Program-made: the position numbers and the translations under genes
The notes under the pieces: generated by a model
Databases searched by the model: none
Seen by the model: only the letters and a program-made list of their open reading frames with translations
Told to the model about the DNA's origin: nothing
Source of the DNA: Bradyrhizobium sp. AT1
GTDB lineage: Bacteria; Pseudomonadota; Alphaproteobacteria; Rhizobiales; Xanthobacteraceae
Reading direction: 5' to 3'
Assembly: GCF_001590795.1 (NCBI RefSeq)
Contig: NZ_JXDL01000001.1
Coordinates: forward strand, 716,514 to 780,513
Length of the DNA stretch: 64,000 bases
Part shown: positions 36,087 through 46,137 of the stretch, piece by piece
Layout of the letters: each line of letters opens with the position of its first letter
Position numbering within the stretch: the first letter of the stretch is position 1

Positions 36087-37082
36087 TTACGCCGACAATT
36101 CGACCGACTTGCCGGCCCCATCGATCAGGTGCACGCGGTCGATGCCGACGCGCGGCAAGAGCGATCGAATCTCGTCTTCCGGCATCAGGCTGAACGCCGT
36201 CGAAAATGCGTCCGCGGCGGTCGCGCTGCGGGCCACGGTGGTCACGCTGCGATAGCGCAGGGCGCAGCCGCCTGATCGCGGATCGAACAGATGGTTGAAT
36301 TGCCCCATGGCGCCGAACTGGCAGCCGTAGCCGCCCGATGTGGACACGGCGCGGTCGACGATCGGCAGCACAGTTTTCGTCTGGCCCACAACGTCGGGAT
36401 CGGCGATGCCGATCTCCCAGGGGCGCCCGTCCGGACGCGAGCCGATCGCCCGGGCTTCGCCCATGTCGACCAGGCTGCGAGAGATGCCGTGCGCCCGCAG
36501 CAGCTCGACCACCTTGTCCGTGACGTAACCTTGCGCGATCCCGTTCAGGGTGACGGCCATGCCTCTGGGCATCACGATCCGCTCGCGGCTGATCGACAGC
36601 CGGCCGCTACCGACGCGCGCCAGCGCCGTCTTGATCTCGGTTGCCGCAGGACCGGCCGGATCGGCGTCATCTCGCGCGAAATGGCTGGCATAGAGCTCCC
36701 ACAGCGGCTGCACCGTGACGTCGAACAGACCACCCGAGAGCGTCGAATAGTGCTGCGAGGTCGAGAGCAGATCGACCATCTCGGCGGCAGGATCGATCAG
36801 GATGCCGGTCCGGTTCAGCCCCACCAGGGCGGAGTCGTCGAGGTAGAGACTGAACAGCCGCTCGAGCCGCCGCGCCTCAGCGCACGCCAGCACGATCAGC
36901 CGTTCCGCCCGGCTGCGGTCGTCGTCATGGATCTCCATCGTCGCCACCGCGCCCAGCATCGTGCCGCGCCAGGTCACCGGCGCGAGCTCGGCCCGAGCAG
37001 GATGAGCAGAAGACAGCGCGCCGAGGCCCGCGGCCGCCGCGCTGATATGGATGAAGCGTCGGCGCGTCAGGATTCGCGTCAT
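36087..37082 (-). CDS. nosX: NosX, ApbE-family flavin transferase
   Basis: A 331-residue periplasmic protein with a twin-arginine signal (TRRRFIHISAAAAG). ApbE-type proteins attach FMN covalently to a Thr of partner proteins; NosX supplies the FMN of NosR. Visible signatures are GTMLGAVATMEIHDDD, YLDDSALVGLNRTG, LNGIAQGYVTDKV, SLVDMGEARAIG and the final TAADAFSTAFSLMPEDE. The start ATG 37082 overlaps the nosL stop by 4 bases. It is the last gene of nosRZDFYLX. Confidence 0.93.
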   Translation of the reverse strand: MTRILTRRRFIHISAAAAGLGALSSAHPARAELAPVTWRGTMLGAVATMEIHDDDRSRAERLIVLACAEARRLERLFSLYLDDSALVGLNRTGILIDPAAEMVDLLSTSQHYSTLSGGLFDVTVQPLWELYASHFARDDADPAGPAATEIKTALARVGSGRLSISRERIVMPRGMAVTLNGIAQGYVTDKVVELLRAHGISRSLVDMGEARAIGSRPDGRPWEIGIADPDVVGQTKTVLPIVDRAVSTSGGYGCQFGAMGQFNHLFDPRSGGCALRYRSVTTVARSATAADAFSTAFSLMPEDEIRSLLPRVGIDRVHLIDGAGKSVELSA

Positions 37083-37651
37083 GGCGTTCTCCTCGGTCTT
37101 TCGCCCGGCGGGCCTTCCGCCGTCTCGTCGGCCGCGACGGCGCCGCCGGCGTTCGCCGAGGTCAAGACATAGTCCCGGGGCACCTCGTCGAAGCCGACGA
37201 TCCTGCCTCCGTTTGCACCGGCGAATGTCTCCGCCGCCGCCCGGTCCGAGAACGGAACGGCCTCGTCGCCGCCCATGCCGCTTTTGACCCGGCTCTCGAT
37301 CACGAACAGCGCCTTGCGCGCCTCGATCCAGTTGTCGGCGCCGGGCTTGTCCCAGTCGGGCGCCTTGCCCATGTCGGACACGTAGATCGCCTGGATGTCC
37401 TTGGGCTCGTCCGGCAGCATGGTGAAGGCGATGGTGTCCCGCACGGACGAGAACCACACCGGCTCCATCAGGCTGGCGGCGAAGATATGGCCCTTCGGTC
37501 CGGGATGCTCGAGCACGTTCATGCCGCAGTAATGGCCGATGTCCTCCGCCGTCATCCGATGCGGCGACGGGATCTTCGCGGCCTGCTTGTCGTTGCAGCC
37601 GGCGAGCGCGAGCGGCACGAGCAAGGCAAGAAGGATGGTTCGGCGCCTCAT
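37079..37651 (-). CDS. nosL: NosL, copper chaperone lipoprotein
   Basis: A 190-residue lipoprotein (lipobox LALAGC near residue 18) that delivers Cu(I) to apo-NosZ. It keeps the conserved HYCGMNVLEHPGPKGHIF segment with the Cys and Met thought to bind copper. The C-terminal ~25 residues are a Gly/Pro/Glu-rich tail. The start ATG 37651 overlaps nosY by 4 bases. Confidence 0.92.
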   Translation of the reverse strand: MRRRTILLALLVPLALAGCNDKQAAKIPSPHRMTAEDIGHYCGMNVLEHPGPKGHIFAASLMEPVWFSSVRDTIAFTMLPDEPKDIQAIYVSDMGKAPDWDKPGADNWIEARKALFVIESRVKSGMGGDEAVPFSDRAAAETFAGANGGRIVGFDEVPRDYVLTSANAGGAVAADETAEGPPGERPRRTP

Positions 37652-38475
37652 AGCTCCCTCCGCGAGAAGGCGAGCGCAGCCAGACCCAGCGGCAGCAGCG
37701 TCCAGCCGAGCAGGGCGGTCAGCAGGACAGGTATGGTCAGGGATGTGGTTTGGGCAAGGCCCGCCATGCCGGCAAAGGTGCTGACATTGGCAAAGCCGGT
37801 CAAATTGATCAGCCGGTAGGCGTCGGTCGGGTTCGCCAGCAGCATGGCGTTGAGCACGGAAGCCGAGATGCTGCGTCCCTGATCGAGCGCGAGCACACCG
37901 AGCAGCGCCATGTCGTAGATCAGCACCAGCAGCAGCCACAATCCGATGCAGATGCCGGCGGCCGTGCCGCGGTCGCGCACGAGCGCGCTGACCAGATATC
38001 CGATCGCGACGAAAGCTGCGCCGAGCAGCACCGAGGAGCCCACCATCGCTCCGAAGGCCAGGAGACTATCGTTGTCGATCTGGCTGCCGGTCGCCGCCAG
38101 CGCGCCGACCGCCGCGCCGTAGCCGAGGCAGGTCGCAAAGGCGAGCACGGCGAGGTGGCCCAGGAACTTGCCGAGCAGCACCTGCCATCGTGCGACCGGA
38201 TAGCTCAGCAGCAACAGCATCGTCCCGCGTTCCATCTCGCCGACGATGGCGTCGTGGGAGATCAGGAGCGCGATGAGCGGCACGAGAAAGATCGTCAGGC
38301 TCGACAGGCTGACGACGACCACGTCCAGCGTGCGAACGCCGACATTGCCGGTCGGCGCGCTGCCGAGAAAGGTGAGGGACAGCGCCAGCCCGGCGAGCAG
38401 GAGCGTTGCGGCCAGCACCCAGCGATTGCGGATGGCCTGGTGGATCTCCTTGGCGGCGATGATCAGAACGTTCAT
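37648..38475 (-). CDS. nosY: NosY, ABC transporter permease
   Basis: A 275-residue inner-membrane permease with six predicted helices that pairs with the NosF ATPase. Typical stretches are IAAKEIHQAIRNRWVLAATLLLAGLA (N-terminal), LISHDAIVGEMERGTMLLLLSYPV and the final PLGLAALAFSRRE. NosDFY is needed for sulfide-dependent assembly of the CuZ site of N2O reductase. It overlaps nosF and nosL by 4 bases each. Confidence 0.93.
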   Translation of the reverse strand: MNVLIIAAKEIHQAIRNRWVLAATLLLAGLALSLTFLGSAPTGNVGVRTLDVVVVSLSSLTIFLVPLIALLISHDAIVGEMERGTMLLLLSYPVARWQVLLGKFLGHLAVLAFATCLGYGAAVGALAATGSQIDNDSLLAFGAMVGSSVLLGAAFVAIGYLVSALVRDRGTAAGICIGLWLLLVLIYDMALLGVLALDQGRSISASVLNAMLLANPTDAYRLINLTGFANVSTFAGMAGLAQTTSLTIPVLLTALLGWTLLPLGLAALAFSRREL

Positions 38476-39392
38476 GGCGCCTGCTCCGATTGCCGGAGGA
38501 AATGAGCATAGAGCTCGTCGAGGGTCGGCGGAACGACGTCGACGTCCTCGACGGCATTGCCGGCGGCCGTCGCGCGATGCAGCAGCTCGATCTTCCGCTC
38601 CGGTGCGGCGTCGATCTCGACGATGTGTCCGTTCAGGCGGCGGCAGGTCGCGTCCTGGGGAGCCCAGCCCGGCATCTCCTGAGGTGCGAGGCCAGCCACC
38701 TTGAGACGGATCCGGGTGGGCAGCCGGGCGAGCCGACGCAGTTCGTCGATCGATCCGTCCGCGACCTTGATGCCGCGGTTCATGATGATGACCCGGCCAG
38801 CGCGCTCCTCGAGCTCGGTCAATGCATGCGACGACAGCAGCACGGTCGCACCGCCCGCCGCGAGGCGCGCGATGATATCGTAGAATGTCTGGCGCAGCTC
38901 CGGATCGAGACCGGTGGTCGGCTCGTCCAGCAGCAGCACCCGCGGGGTGCCAAGCAGCGCCTGCGCGAGTCCCAGGCGCTGACGCATGCCCTTCGAATAA
39001 GTGTTCACCCGGCGGCGGCTGGCAGCACCGAGCCCGACGGCGTCGAGAAGATCGAGGGCCTTGGCCACCGGCTCCCGTTTCAGCCTGGCGTAGAAGGCCT
39101 GCGTCTCGCGGCCGGTCAGGGCAGGGTCGAAGGAGACGTTTTCCGGCAAGTAGCCGAGCTGTCGGCGGCCTGCGAATTCGCCGGCGGCGGGATTGTCTCC
39201 GAGAACCTCGATCGCGCCGCTGGTCGGCCGGATCAAGCCGAGCATGAGCTTCATCAGCGTGGTCTTGCCGGCGCCGTTGTGGCCAATCAAGGCGACCAGC
39301 TCGCCTTGGTCGAGCGTAAACGACGCATCGCGCACGGCCTTGACCTGGCCGTACGATTTGGTGACGTCGCTGATGCGGACCGTGCTGGTCAT
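38472..39392 (-). CDS. nosF: NosF, ABC transporter ATPase
   Basis: A 306-residue cytoplasmic ATPase: Walker A GHNGAGKTT, Q-loop LGYLPENVSFDP, signature TYSKGMRQRLGLAQAL, Walker B VLLLDEPTTGLDP and H-loop LLSSHAL. The C-terminal ~90 residues (from RLARLPTRIRLKVAG) are the usual NosF extension. It works with NosY and NosD in CuZ maturation. Confidence 0.94.
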   Translation of the reverse strand: MTSTVRISDVTKSYGQVKAVRDASFTLDQGELVALIGHNGAGKTTLMKLMLGLIRPTSGAIEVLGDNPAAGEFAGRRQLGYLPENVSFDPALTGRETQAFYARLKREPVAKALDLLDAVGLGAASRRRVNTYSKGMRQRLGLAQALLGTPRVLLLDEPTTGLDPELRQTFYDIIARLAAGGATVLLSSHALTELEERAGRVIIMNRGIKVADGSIDELRRLARLPTRIRLKVAGLAPQEMPGWAPQDATCRRLNGHIVEIDAAPERKIELLHRATAAGNAVEDVDVVPPTLDELYAHFLRQSEQAP

Positions 39393-40747
39393 CGCGCTTC
39401 CTTCGGTGCAACTCTTTGCGGCGGCGACACCAGCGGATGGCTGTCGACAACGCCGCCCGGCAGCAGCGCGGGAAACTGTGCCTGCGCCCAGCGGATCACC
39501 TGGACGGCAGGGCTGTTGATCAGGACCTTCGCAGCGGGCGCGGTCCACAGCACGCGATCGATCAGGTCGTTCGGCCGGTACGCGGTATCGGCGATGCCGT
39601 CGCCGTTGAGGTCGAATGCCGGATTGTCGCTCCAGTAGTTGCCGCGTCCGCCGGTCGACCAGTCGAGGTGCCTTGTGCCGACATATTTCACCTGGTTGGC
39701 GTTGCTGACGAAGGCGTTGCCAGTGATTTCGTTGCCTTCGGAGCCGGCTGTGAAGTGCACGCCGATGGCGCAGCGTTCGAACCAGTTGCTGCGGAACTTG
39801 TTGTGATTGGTGTTGTAGATGAACACGCATTTCTCGGGGCCGCTCTTGAGCGCGCTCTCTCGTTTGGCTTGCGGAAGCATGCCTCGCTCGTCGTCGGGAC
39901 CCTCTTCCGTCTTCTCTGTCGTCGCGCCGAGCGGGCCGCCGGTCACCCGGTTGCCCTCGATCTGGGCGTAATTCGCGTAGTTGAAGAGAAATCCATAATC
40001 GCGATCATGATCGGAGGAGTTGCCGCGGACCAAAAGGCGGTTCGAATACATGATGGCGTAACCGACATGGTTGCCGATCGAGACGTTGCCGCTGATCTCG
40101 CTGTCGTTGGTGTACATGTAGTGGACCGCAAAGCGAACCTGCTCGAAGCGGTTGTCGACGAAACGGTCCTTGCTGCTGGAGATCGAGAAGATGCCGTCGC
40201 GGCCGTAGCGGAAAATGTTGTTGGCGATGGTGACGTCGGGCGCATTCCAGAGCGAGACGCCGTTGCCGGCCTCGCTGAGACGCACCCCGCGCAATCCCTC
40301 GATCTCGTTACGGACGACCCGCGAGCCCCTGGCGCCGTGCACGTAGACGCCGAACAGGTTCCCGACCAGCCGGTTGTCCTCGATCGTGGCGCGTTCGGCC
40401 GTCTTTTGCAGGAAGATCCCGGAGTTCATCGCCTGCAAATCGCGGCCGGAGGCCCGGATGGTCAGACCGCGGACGGTGACGTCGGGGGCGCTGACGGTGA
40501 TGACGTTGCCGGAGCCGTCGCCATCGAGCACCGCCTTGCGGCTCCCGACCAGTTGGAGGGGACGCTCGATCCGGATCGAGCCATGATACTCACCGGGCGC
40601 GAGCGTGACGACGTCGCCGGCGCGCGCGCCATCCAGCACCGCCTGCAGCGGCTGTCCGGGCACAGCCGTCAACGTCTCCGCACTGGCGAAGCCGGACAAT
40701 CCGGCGGCGACGAGCGCCGCCGGAAACATGCGTAAGAATGGACCCAC
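39389..40747 (-). CDS. nosD: NosD, periplasmic copper-site maturation protein
   Basis: A 452-residue periplasmic protein with a Sec signal (MFPAALVAAGLSGFASA) and a right-handed beta-helix of repeated N-x-F/I units (IEDNRLVGNLFGVYV, SGNVSIGNHVGYAI, EITGNAFVSNANQVKYVG), the CASH-type NosD fold. The start is GTG 40747 or the in-frame ATG 40729; the ATG gives a cleaner signal peptide. It overlaps nosF by 4 bases. Confidence 0.92.
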   Translation of the reverse strand: MGPFLRMFPAALVAAGLSGFASAETLTAVPGQPLQAVLDGARAGDVVTLAPGEYHGSIRIERPLQLVGSRKAVLDGDGSGNVITVSAPDVTVRGLTIRASGRDLQAMNSGIFLQKTAERATIEDNRLVGNLFGVYVHGARGSRVVRNEIEGLRGVRLSEAGNGVSLWNAPDVTIANNIFRYGRDGIFSISSSKDRFVDNRFEQVRFAVHYMYTNDSEISGNVSIGNHVGYAIMYSNRLLVRGNSSDHDRDYGFLFNYANYAQIEGNRVTGGPLGATTEKTEEGPDDERGMLPQAKRESALKSGPEKCVFIYNTNHNKFRSNWFERCAIGVHFTAGSEGNEITGNAFVSNANQVKYVGTRHLDWSTGGRGNYWSDNPAFDLNGDGIADTAYRPNDLIDRVLWTAPAAKVLINSPAVQVIRWAQAQFPALLPGGVVDSHPLVSPPQRVAPKEAR

Positions 40748-40760
40748 GAGGTCGCTCCGA

Positions 40761-42707
40761 TCAGACCGATTTCGGTTCGACGAACATCCGGCCCTTCATC
40801 TCCATGTGCATGGCATGGCAGAACCAGGAGCAGTAGTACCAGTAGACGCCCGCCCTGTCGGCCGTGAAGGTCACGGACGCCGTCGCCATCGGCCCGATCT
40901 CCATCTGGACGCCGTAGTTCACGACGCAGAAGCCGTGGGTCAAATCTTCCACGGCGTCGATATTGGTGACGAAGACGGTGACCTCGTCACCCTGCTTGAC
41001 CTGGAATTGTTCGAGGCCAAAGGCGGGGGCGGTGGACGTCATGTAGACGCGCACCTTGTTGCCGTCGCGAATGATCTTCGAATCCGCCTCGAGATTGATG
41101 CCGTCGGCCTTGGCCTGCTTGACCGCATCGGCAAACATCGGATCCGCCCGGTCATAGATCGAGATTGGGTTGATCTTGGAGCGGTGGACGATGGTTGCGT
41201 CATGCGGCTCGGCAAAGCTCGGACCGTCATGCACCAGCTTCATCTGATCGCCGGAAATGTCGATCAGCTGATCGTTCTCGGGCTTGAGCGGCCCGACGTT
41301 CAGGAAGCGGTCCTTCGAGAACTTGTTCAGCGAGATGAGCCACTTTCCATCGGCCTCCTTGGTCTGTCCCATCGAGGTATGGTTGTGACCCGGCTGATAG
41401 TGCACGTCGAGCTTCTGGAGAATGGGATTGACCTTCTCACCCTTGAAGGCCCGCTTGGCGAGGTCGATGTTCCATTTACAGACCTGGCTGTCGAGGAAGA
41501 GGGTGGTGTAGGCGTTGCCCTTGCCGTCATAGGCGGTGTGCAACGGGCCAAGGCCCAGTTCGGGCTCGGCGACGACGACGTCGCGCGGCTTGATCTTGTC
41601 GTCGAACAGATCGTCGAACTTGCGGACGTCCATCACGGTCACGGTCGGCGAGAGTTTTCCGGCCGCCACGATGTGAATGCCGTCCGGCGCGGTGTTCATG
41701 CCATGCGGATTGTTCGAGACCGGCACGTAGCGGGTGTAGGCCGAACCCTTGCGGCCGTCGATGACGGGCACGCCGTTCATTTCCTTGAAGTCGCCCTTCT
41801 TCACGGCTTCTTCGATCCGCTTGATGTTGAAGATGACGACCCAGTCCTGTTCGCTGGCGGTCATCTCCGCGAGAGTGACACCTTCCTCTCCGTTGTAGCA
41901 GGTCGCGAAGCAGTACTTGCCCTGGTAGTCGGCGTCGACGTTGTCGAGGTTGCCGCTGACGATCACCTGCCAGGCCACCTTCATCGTATCGCCGTCGATC
42001 GCGCTGAAGATGGAGTGATACTGCTTGGGATCGTCGAGGACCTTGCCGTCGTTGGGCAGCGGCACGCCATCCTCGCCGTTCGCGAACACATAGCCGGTGC
42101 GCGGATATTTCTGCACACGCAGGCCGTGGACCGTGTGCTGGTTCGGCAGTTCGACGATCTTGTCGCATTTCATGATGTCGAGCCGCACGCGCGCGACGCG
42201 GCTGTTGGCCTTGTCGTTCATGAAGGCATAGCGACCGTCGTAAGTGCCGTCCGTAAAGGAGATATGCGGGTGGTGGAGATCGCCGTTCAGGAACGTGCCG
42301 CCGCGATTCTTCAGGAATTCGCGGGTCGCGGGCTGCAGCCCCTCGGTCAGGATCTTGATGCTCTCGTTGGTCTGGCCCCAGCCGGTCGCGCTGCAACGGT
42401 TGAACACCGGGACGCGCATCAGCTCGCGCATCGAGGGAAGGCCGATGATGCGCATCTCGCCGGACTGGCCGCTCGAGAAGAACACGTAATATTCGTCGAG
42501 CTCGCCGGGCGCGACCTCGGTCTTCTGCACGGCCGGCCTCGCCGCCGGCGCTTTCGGCGCGGCATTCTTGGTCTGCGCGTCCGCGGAGGAGACGAAGCCG
42601 CCGTCCTTCAGTGCGACTCCGCCGGCAAGGCCCACGCCCGCCGCAGCCGCCGTCGTTCCCAGCACTGTTCGTCGGCTGACGCCCTTTGCCTGTTCGTTCT
42701 CGCTCAT
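40761..42707 (-). CDS. nosZ: Nitrous-oxide reductase NosZ, clade I (Tat-exported)
   Basis: The terminal denitrification enzyme, 648 residues, reducing N2O to N2 in the periplasm. It has a Tat signal ([15 protein letters not shown]), marking clade I. The N-terminal propeller carries the CuZ His ligands, with [28 protein letters not shown]-type [14 protein letters not shown] and [11 protein letters not shown] visible. The C-terminal cupredoxin binds CuA: DLTHGFC, then [16 protein letters not shown] with two Cys, His and Met. GAGGAGG precedes ATG 42707. It lies 22 bp after nosR. Confidence 0.97.
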   Translation of the reverse strand: MSENEQAKGVSRRTVLGTTAAAAGVGLAGGVALKDGGFVSSADAQTKNAAPKAPAARPAVQKTEVAPGELDEYYVFFSSGQSGEMRIIGLPSMRELMRVPVFNRCSATGWGQTNESIKILTEGLQPATREFLKNRGGTFLNGDLHHPHISFTDGTYDGRYAFMNDKANSRVARVRLDIMKCDKIVELPNQHTVHGLRVQKYPRTGYVFANGEDGVPLPNDGKVLDDPKQYHSIFSAIDGDTMKVAWQVIVSGNLDNVDADYQGKYCFATCYNGEEGVTLAEMTASEQDWVVIFNIKRIEEAVKKGDFKEMNGVPVIDGRKGSAYTRYVPVSNNPHGMNTAPDGIHIVAAGKLSPTVTVMDVRKFDDLFDDKIKPRDVVVAEPELGLGPLHTAYDGKGNAYTTLFLDSQVCKWNIDLAKRAFKGEKVNPILQKLDVHYQPGHNHTSMGQTKEADGKWLISLNKFSKDRFLNVGPLKPENDQLIDISGDQMKLVHDGPSFAEPHDATIVHRSKINPISIYDRADPMFADAVKQAKADGINLEADSKIIRDGNKVRVYMTSTAPAFGLEQFQVKQGDEVTVFVTNIDAVEDLTHGFCVVNYGVQMEIGPMATASVTFTADRAGVYWYYCSWFCHAMHMEMKGRMFVEPKSV

Positions 42708-42729
42708 GATTGCCTCCTCGGCTTTCGGT

Positions 42730-45024
42730 TCAGTTCGGTGGTGGAGAGATGGCGGGTGACGCGCCGACAGTCTTGCCGCCGGCGGTGATGACGGTCGCAG
42801 GACCCTTGCCGCCCGATCGCATCGTGGGCGAAGACATGGCCGCGAACTTCTCGCGCTTGAGCCGCACCTGGATCATGTGCGGGCAGCGGTGGTCGTCGTA
42901 ATAGAGTTCCTGACAGTGCATGCAGTAGATACACTCATTGACGTTGATGTGACCCTCGGGATGGATCGATTGCACCGGGCATTCCTTGGCGCAGCGCTGA
43001 CAGGGCGAGCCGCATTCTTCCCAGCGACGCAGCCATTCGAATGTCCTCATGCGGCCGGGAATTGCGAGCGCGGCACCGAGCGGACAGAGGTAGCGGCAGA
43101 AGAAGCGTTCGATGAAGAGGCCGATGACGAGCAGGGCGACGGCATAGGCCACGAACGGCCAGCTGCGCGAAAACTTCAGGATGATCGCGGTCTTGAACGG
43201 TTCGATCTCGGCGAAGCGCTCGGCCATGTCGACCGAATAGAGCGACAGGCCGAACAGTCCGAGGAAGATGATGTACTTGATCGGCCACAGCCGCTCGTGG
43301 AGTCCCCACGGCACGGTGATTTGCGGCACCTTCAGCCATTTCGCGGCCGTGTTGGTGAGCTCCTGGAGCGCGCCGAAGGGACACAGCCAGCCGCAGAACG
43401 GGCCGCGGCCCCAGAACAGAAGCCCGCCGGCCGTCGCGGCCCACAGGATGAAGATCAGGGGAGCGGCGAGGAAGAATTCCCAGCGGAAGCCGGTCACCAG
43501 CGCATTGCTGAAGGTGACGACGTTGACGACGGACAGCTGCGCGTTGGCGTACCAGCCTAGCCAGACCAGGACGAAAGCGAGATAGCCTCGTCGTACCCAG
43601 GTGTAGAACACCGGGCGGCGCACCAGCAGGTTCTGGAAGAAGAAGATGCCGGTGAGGGCGATCAGCATGAACGCGGTGATTCCGATTGAAACCGTGCTCG
43701 ACCGCCAGATCCGCACCCAAAGCGGCTCGTCAGCCTCGGCCGGGGGAGCAGTCGCAGCCTTTGCCTGAGAGGCCGGAGACGCGGCGTTCTCCGGTACCGT
43801 CACCGCACGCTGCTCGCGCCTTATGTAGCCGTCGGGCAGGGCGTAGCCGAGATCGAAGGTCAGGAATGCCTTGTCGCGGCCGCCGAGGCTTCTCTGCACC
43901 AGCAGCTGAATCTGCCACGGCTGCGTCGGGTCCAGGGTGAACTCAGGCGGGGTAACGAACAGTCCAATTTCTTTGAACTCGGGCGCGCCGGCCGCCTCCA
44001 GTGCACCAAGGCGGGTATGGTTGCGATCGCGGAAGCGGGTGCTGTTGCCTTCCTGCAGGATCTCGATGCGATCGAAGATGCCGCCGCGGACATAAGCCGA
44101 ACCTTTGAAGGAGTAGGGACCGTTGCCGGCGACGATGATCGCCTGCTGCCCGGGCTTCAAGCTGTCCTTCAGCCGTCGATAGCCGTCGTCGCCGAGCAGG
44201 CTGCGGCCGATCGTGGGCACGCTCACGAGCGCCACGTAGAGGTCGATGAAGGTGTCGCTGGCTTCACCTGGTTCGGGGTACTGCGCCGCCGCCGCACTGC
44301 CGGACTTTGCAAAGGCTTCGTTGATGTCGCCGATGCCGAGATGAAGACGGCGTATCGAACCGTCGCCGGCGAGGCTCTCCCAGTCGCGCATTTCGCTGTT
44401 TTGGAGATCGAGCGTCTTGATCACAGGGGGCAGGGCTGCCGAAGCCGCAGCGCCGTCTCCGCCGCCGACGCGGCCGCTTCGGATCAGCTTGGACGCCGCG
44501 CGGACGATGCTGTCGCCCATCACCAGCACGGTGACCGTCGCGCCGCTCACGATGTCGACCTGCGGCGGCTTCTCCGCGCCAGATGCGACAGGCTTCATGT
44601 CCTTGCCGATCAGGCCGTTCACGGCCGCGACGATGCGCGCTTCCGGAATGCCGACCAGCACGATCGGCTCCTTGTGATCGACCAGCTTGATGCCGGTGAT
44701 CACGCCTTTCGGGTCGATCCCAGCGAGCAGGTGGATCGGCTTGCCCGAGTAGCCGACGGAATTCGCGAGATCGGAGTTGAGGAAGACAAATCCCTGCAGC
44801 TGGTCGCCGCGGTACACTGGTACAATCGGCGGATCGCCCTGCGGCGCCCCGAAACGGTCGGCTCCCGGGAAAAACTCCGCAGGCGGGATTTTCGGCAAGT
44901 ATGTCTGCAGATCACCGGCGGCGGAGGCAGGTGAAATATATGTCAGACACATCAGCAGCAAGCCCGCGAGCGCTAGCGCTGCACGCCTTGCGAAGGCGAT
45001 ATAATCATTCGGCCGCTTCGACAT
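42730..45024 (-). CDS. nosR: NosR, membrane FMN/iron-sulfur protein for N2O respiration
   Basis: A 764-residue protein needed for nosZ expression and electron supply. It has a signal peptide ([21 protein letters not shown]), a periplasmic FMN-binding domain with the acceptor Thr in [12 protein letters not shown], several membrane helices (about 430-640) with Cys-rich loops [13 protein letters not shown] and [15 protein letters not shown], and two C-terminal 4Fe-4S clusters ([34 protein letters not shown]). It is the first gene of the cluster. It is divergent from a ferritin-like gene across 175 bp, where no FNR/FixK box was found. Confidence 0.95.
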   Translation of the reverse strand: MSKRPNDYIAFARRAALALAGLLLMCLTYISPASAAGDLQTYLPKIPPAEFFPGADRFGAPQGDPPIVPVYRGDQLQGFVFLNSDLANSVGYSGKPIHLLAGIDPKGVITGIKLVDHKEPIVLVGIPEARIVAAVNGLIGKDMKPVASGAEKPPQVDIVSGATVTVLVMGDSIVRAASKLIRSGRVGGGDGAAASAALPPVIKTLDLQNSEMRDWESLAGDGSIRRLHLGIGDINEAFAKSGSAAAAQYPEPGEASDTFIDLYVALVSVPTIGRSLLGDDGYRRLKDSLKPGQQAIIVAGNGPYSFKGSAYVRGGIFDRIEILQEGNSTRFRDRNHTRLGALEAAGAPEFKEIGLFVTPPEFTLDPTQPWQIQLLVQRSLGGRDKAFLTFDLGYALPDGYIRREQRAVTVPENAASPASQAKAATAPPAEADEPLWVRIWRSSTVSIGITAFMLIALTGIFFFQNLLVRRPVFYTWVRRGYLAFVLVWLGWYANAQLSVVNVVTFSNALVTGFRWEFFLAAPLIFILWAATAGGLLFWGRGPFCGWLCPFGALQELTNTAAKWLKVPQITVPWGLHERLWPIKYIIFLGLFGLSLYSVDMAERFAEIEPFKTAIILKFSRSWPFVAYAVALLVIGLFIERFFCRYLCPLGAALAIPGRMRTFEWLRRWEECGSPCQRCAKECPVQSIHPEGHINVNECIYCMHCQELYYDDHRCPHMIQVRLKREKFAAMSSPTMRSGGKGPATVITAGGKTVGASPAISPPPN

Positions 45025-45199
45025 GTCGATTCAAATGCCATCTGCGCGACCAACCGGGCCACGCTTGCCTTGATAATCTTCGTCGATGATTTGTCGCCGC
45101 TGACGTGCAAAGCTCATCTTGTACGACTGACTCTGTCAAGCCCGCTCATGAGATGTTCGCGCGGAACGGGATCAGAAATCTGCATGTGGAGTCCTCGGT

Positions 45200-46084
45200 A
45201 TGCCATTCCTACGCACGTCATTGCTCAGTGCTGAGCCCGCCGGAGTATTGGAGTCGCTCGACGAGCTCTTTGCGCTAGCGCATGCAATGGAGCAGGAAGC
45301 GGCCAGCAAGTACGATTCTCTCGCCGAAGAGATGCGCGGGCAGGGCAAGGATGATCTGGCGGAGGTGTTCACCCGGCTCGCCGCCGCCGAGCGCGAGCAT
45401 GTGGACAGTGTGACGCAGTGGTCGCAATCGCGCCGAGGCAAGCGCCCGGATCCCGCCATGGTGCGCTGGGAGGCTCCGGACGCGCTCGCCCCGGACGCTG
45501 CCGCCGAGATCAAGACCTCACGGTTGATGACGCCGTACCGCGCACTCGCCATGGCGGTCCGCAACGAGGAGCGGGCCTTCGCCTTCTGGTCATATCTGGC
45601 AGCCTACTCGCATGATCCGGAGGTCAAGAAGGCGTCCGAGGCGATGGCCAAGGAGGAGCTCGGCCACGTGGCCACGCTACGGAGGGAGAGGCGGCGCGCT
45701 TACCATCACGAGCACGACCGGATCAGTGCCGTAGCGGCATCAGCGCCTGGGTCGTCGCATGTCGATGCACAGCGGCTTGAGCTGCGCCTCGTTGCCCAGC
45801 TCGACGACATGGAACCGCGTCTGAACGAGCCAGCCGCGGTCCGGATCAGGGATTTGCGTCAACAGTCGATCGAGATGGCCGCCGCCGCCGCCGCCGCCGG
45901 CTTCGGCAGCTTTCCCGCGTCCATGGAACGCAAGGGCCCATTGGAGATCGCCGAAGCGCTCGTCGACGGCTACCTCGACGGCGCCGAGCGGTCGAGCGAC
46001 GCAGCCCATCTGGAAGGCCTGCAGCACCTGGCCGAGCGCGCGATCTCAAGACTGGCCTGGCTGCGATCGCTTGCGGCCGAGTGA
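45200..46084 (+). CDS. Ferritin-like (rubrerythrin/erythrin-type) diiron protein
   Basis: A 294-residue protein. The N-terminal four-helix part (about 15-165) carries the diiron motif: Glu31/33 and Tyr38 in MEQEAASKYD, E64-x-x-H67 (EREHV), EE at 123-124 (RNEERAFAFW) and E153-x-x-H156 (KEELGHV). Such proteins bind iron and consume peroxide or store metal. The C-terminal ~120 residues form an extra helical region with an Ala-rich stretch and no known domain. A GGAG site precedes ATG 45200. The VIT transporter gene follows 53 bp later, suggesting joint iron/manganese handling. Confidence 0.82.
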   Translation: MPFLRTSLLSAEPAGVLESLDELFALAHAMEQEAASKYDSLAEEMRGQGKDDLAEVFTRLAAAEREHVDSVTQWSQSRRGKRPDPAMVRWEAPDALAPDAAAEIKTSRLMTPYRALAMAVRNEERAFAFWSYLAAYSHDPEVKKASEAMAKEELGHVATLRRERRRAYHHEHDRISAVAASAPGSSHVDAQRLELRLVAQLDDMEPRLNEPAAVRIRDLRQQSIEMAAAAAAAGFGSFPASMERKGPLEIAEALVDGYLDGAERSSDAAHLEGLQHLAERAISRLAWLRSLAAE

Positions 46085-46137
46085 CGCGCTTGCGGTAACC
46101 GTCCAGCTTGCAATCTTATCCATTGGGAAAGCCGGCC

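Noticed and set aside
40605-42788. Large plus-strand frame opposite nosZ
   Set aside because: Shadow of nosZ; composition unlike a real protein.
45025-45199. FNR/FixK-type box (TTG-N8-CAA) expected before nosR
   Set aside because: Searched the divergent region by eye; no match found, and the CGACATGTCG palindrome overlaps the nosR start codon.
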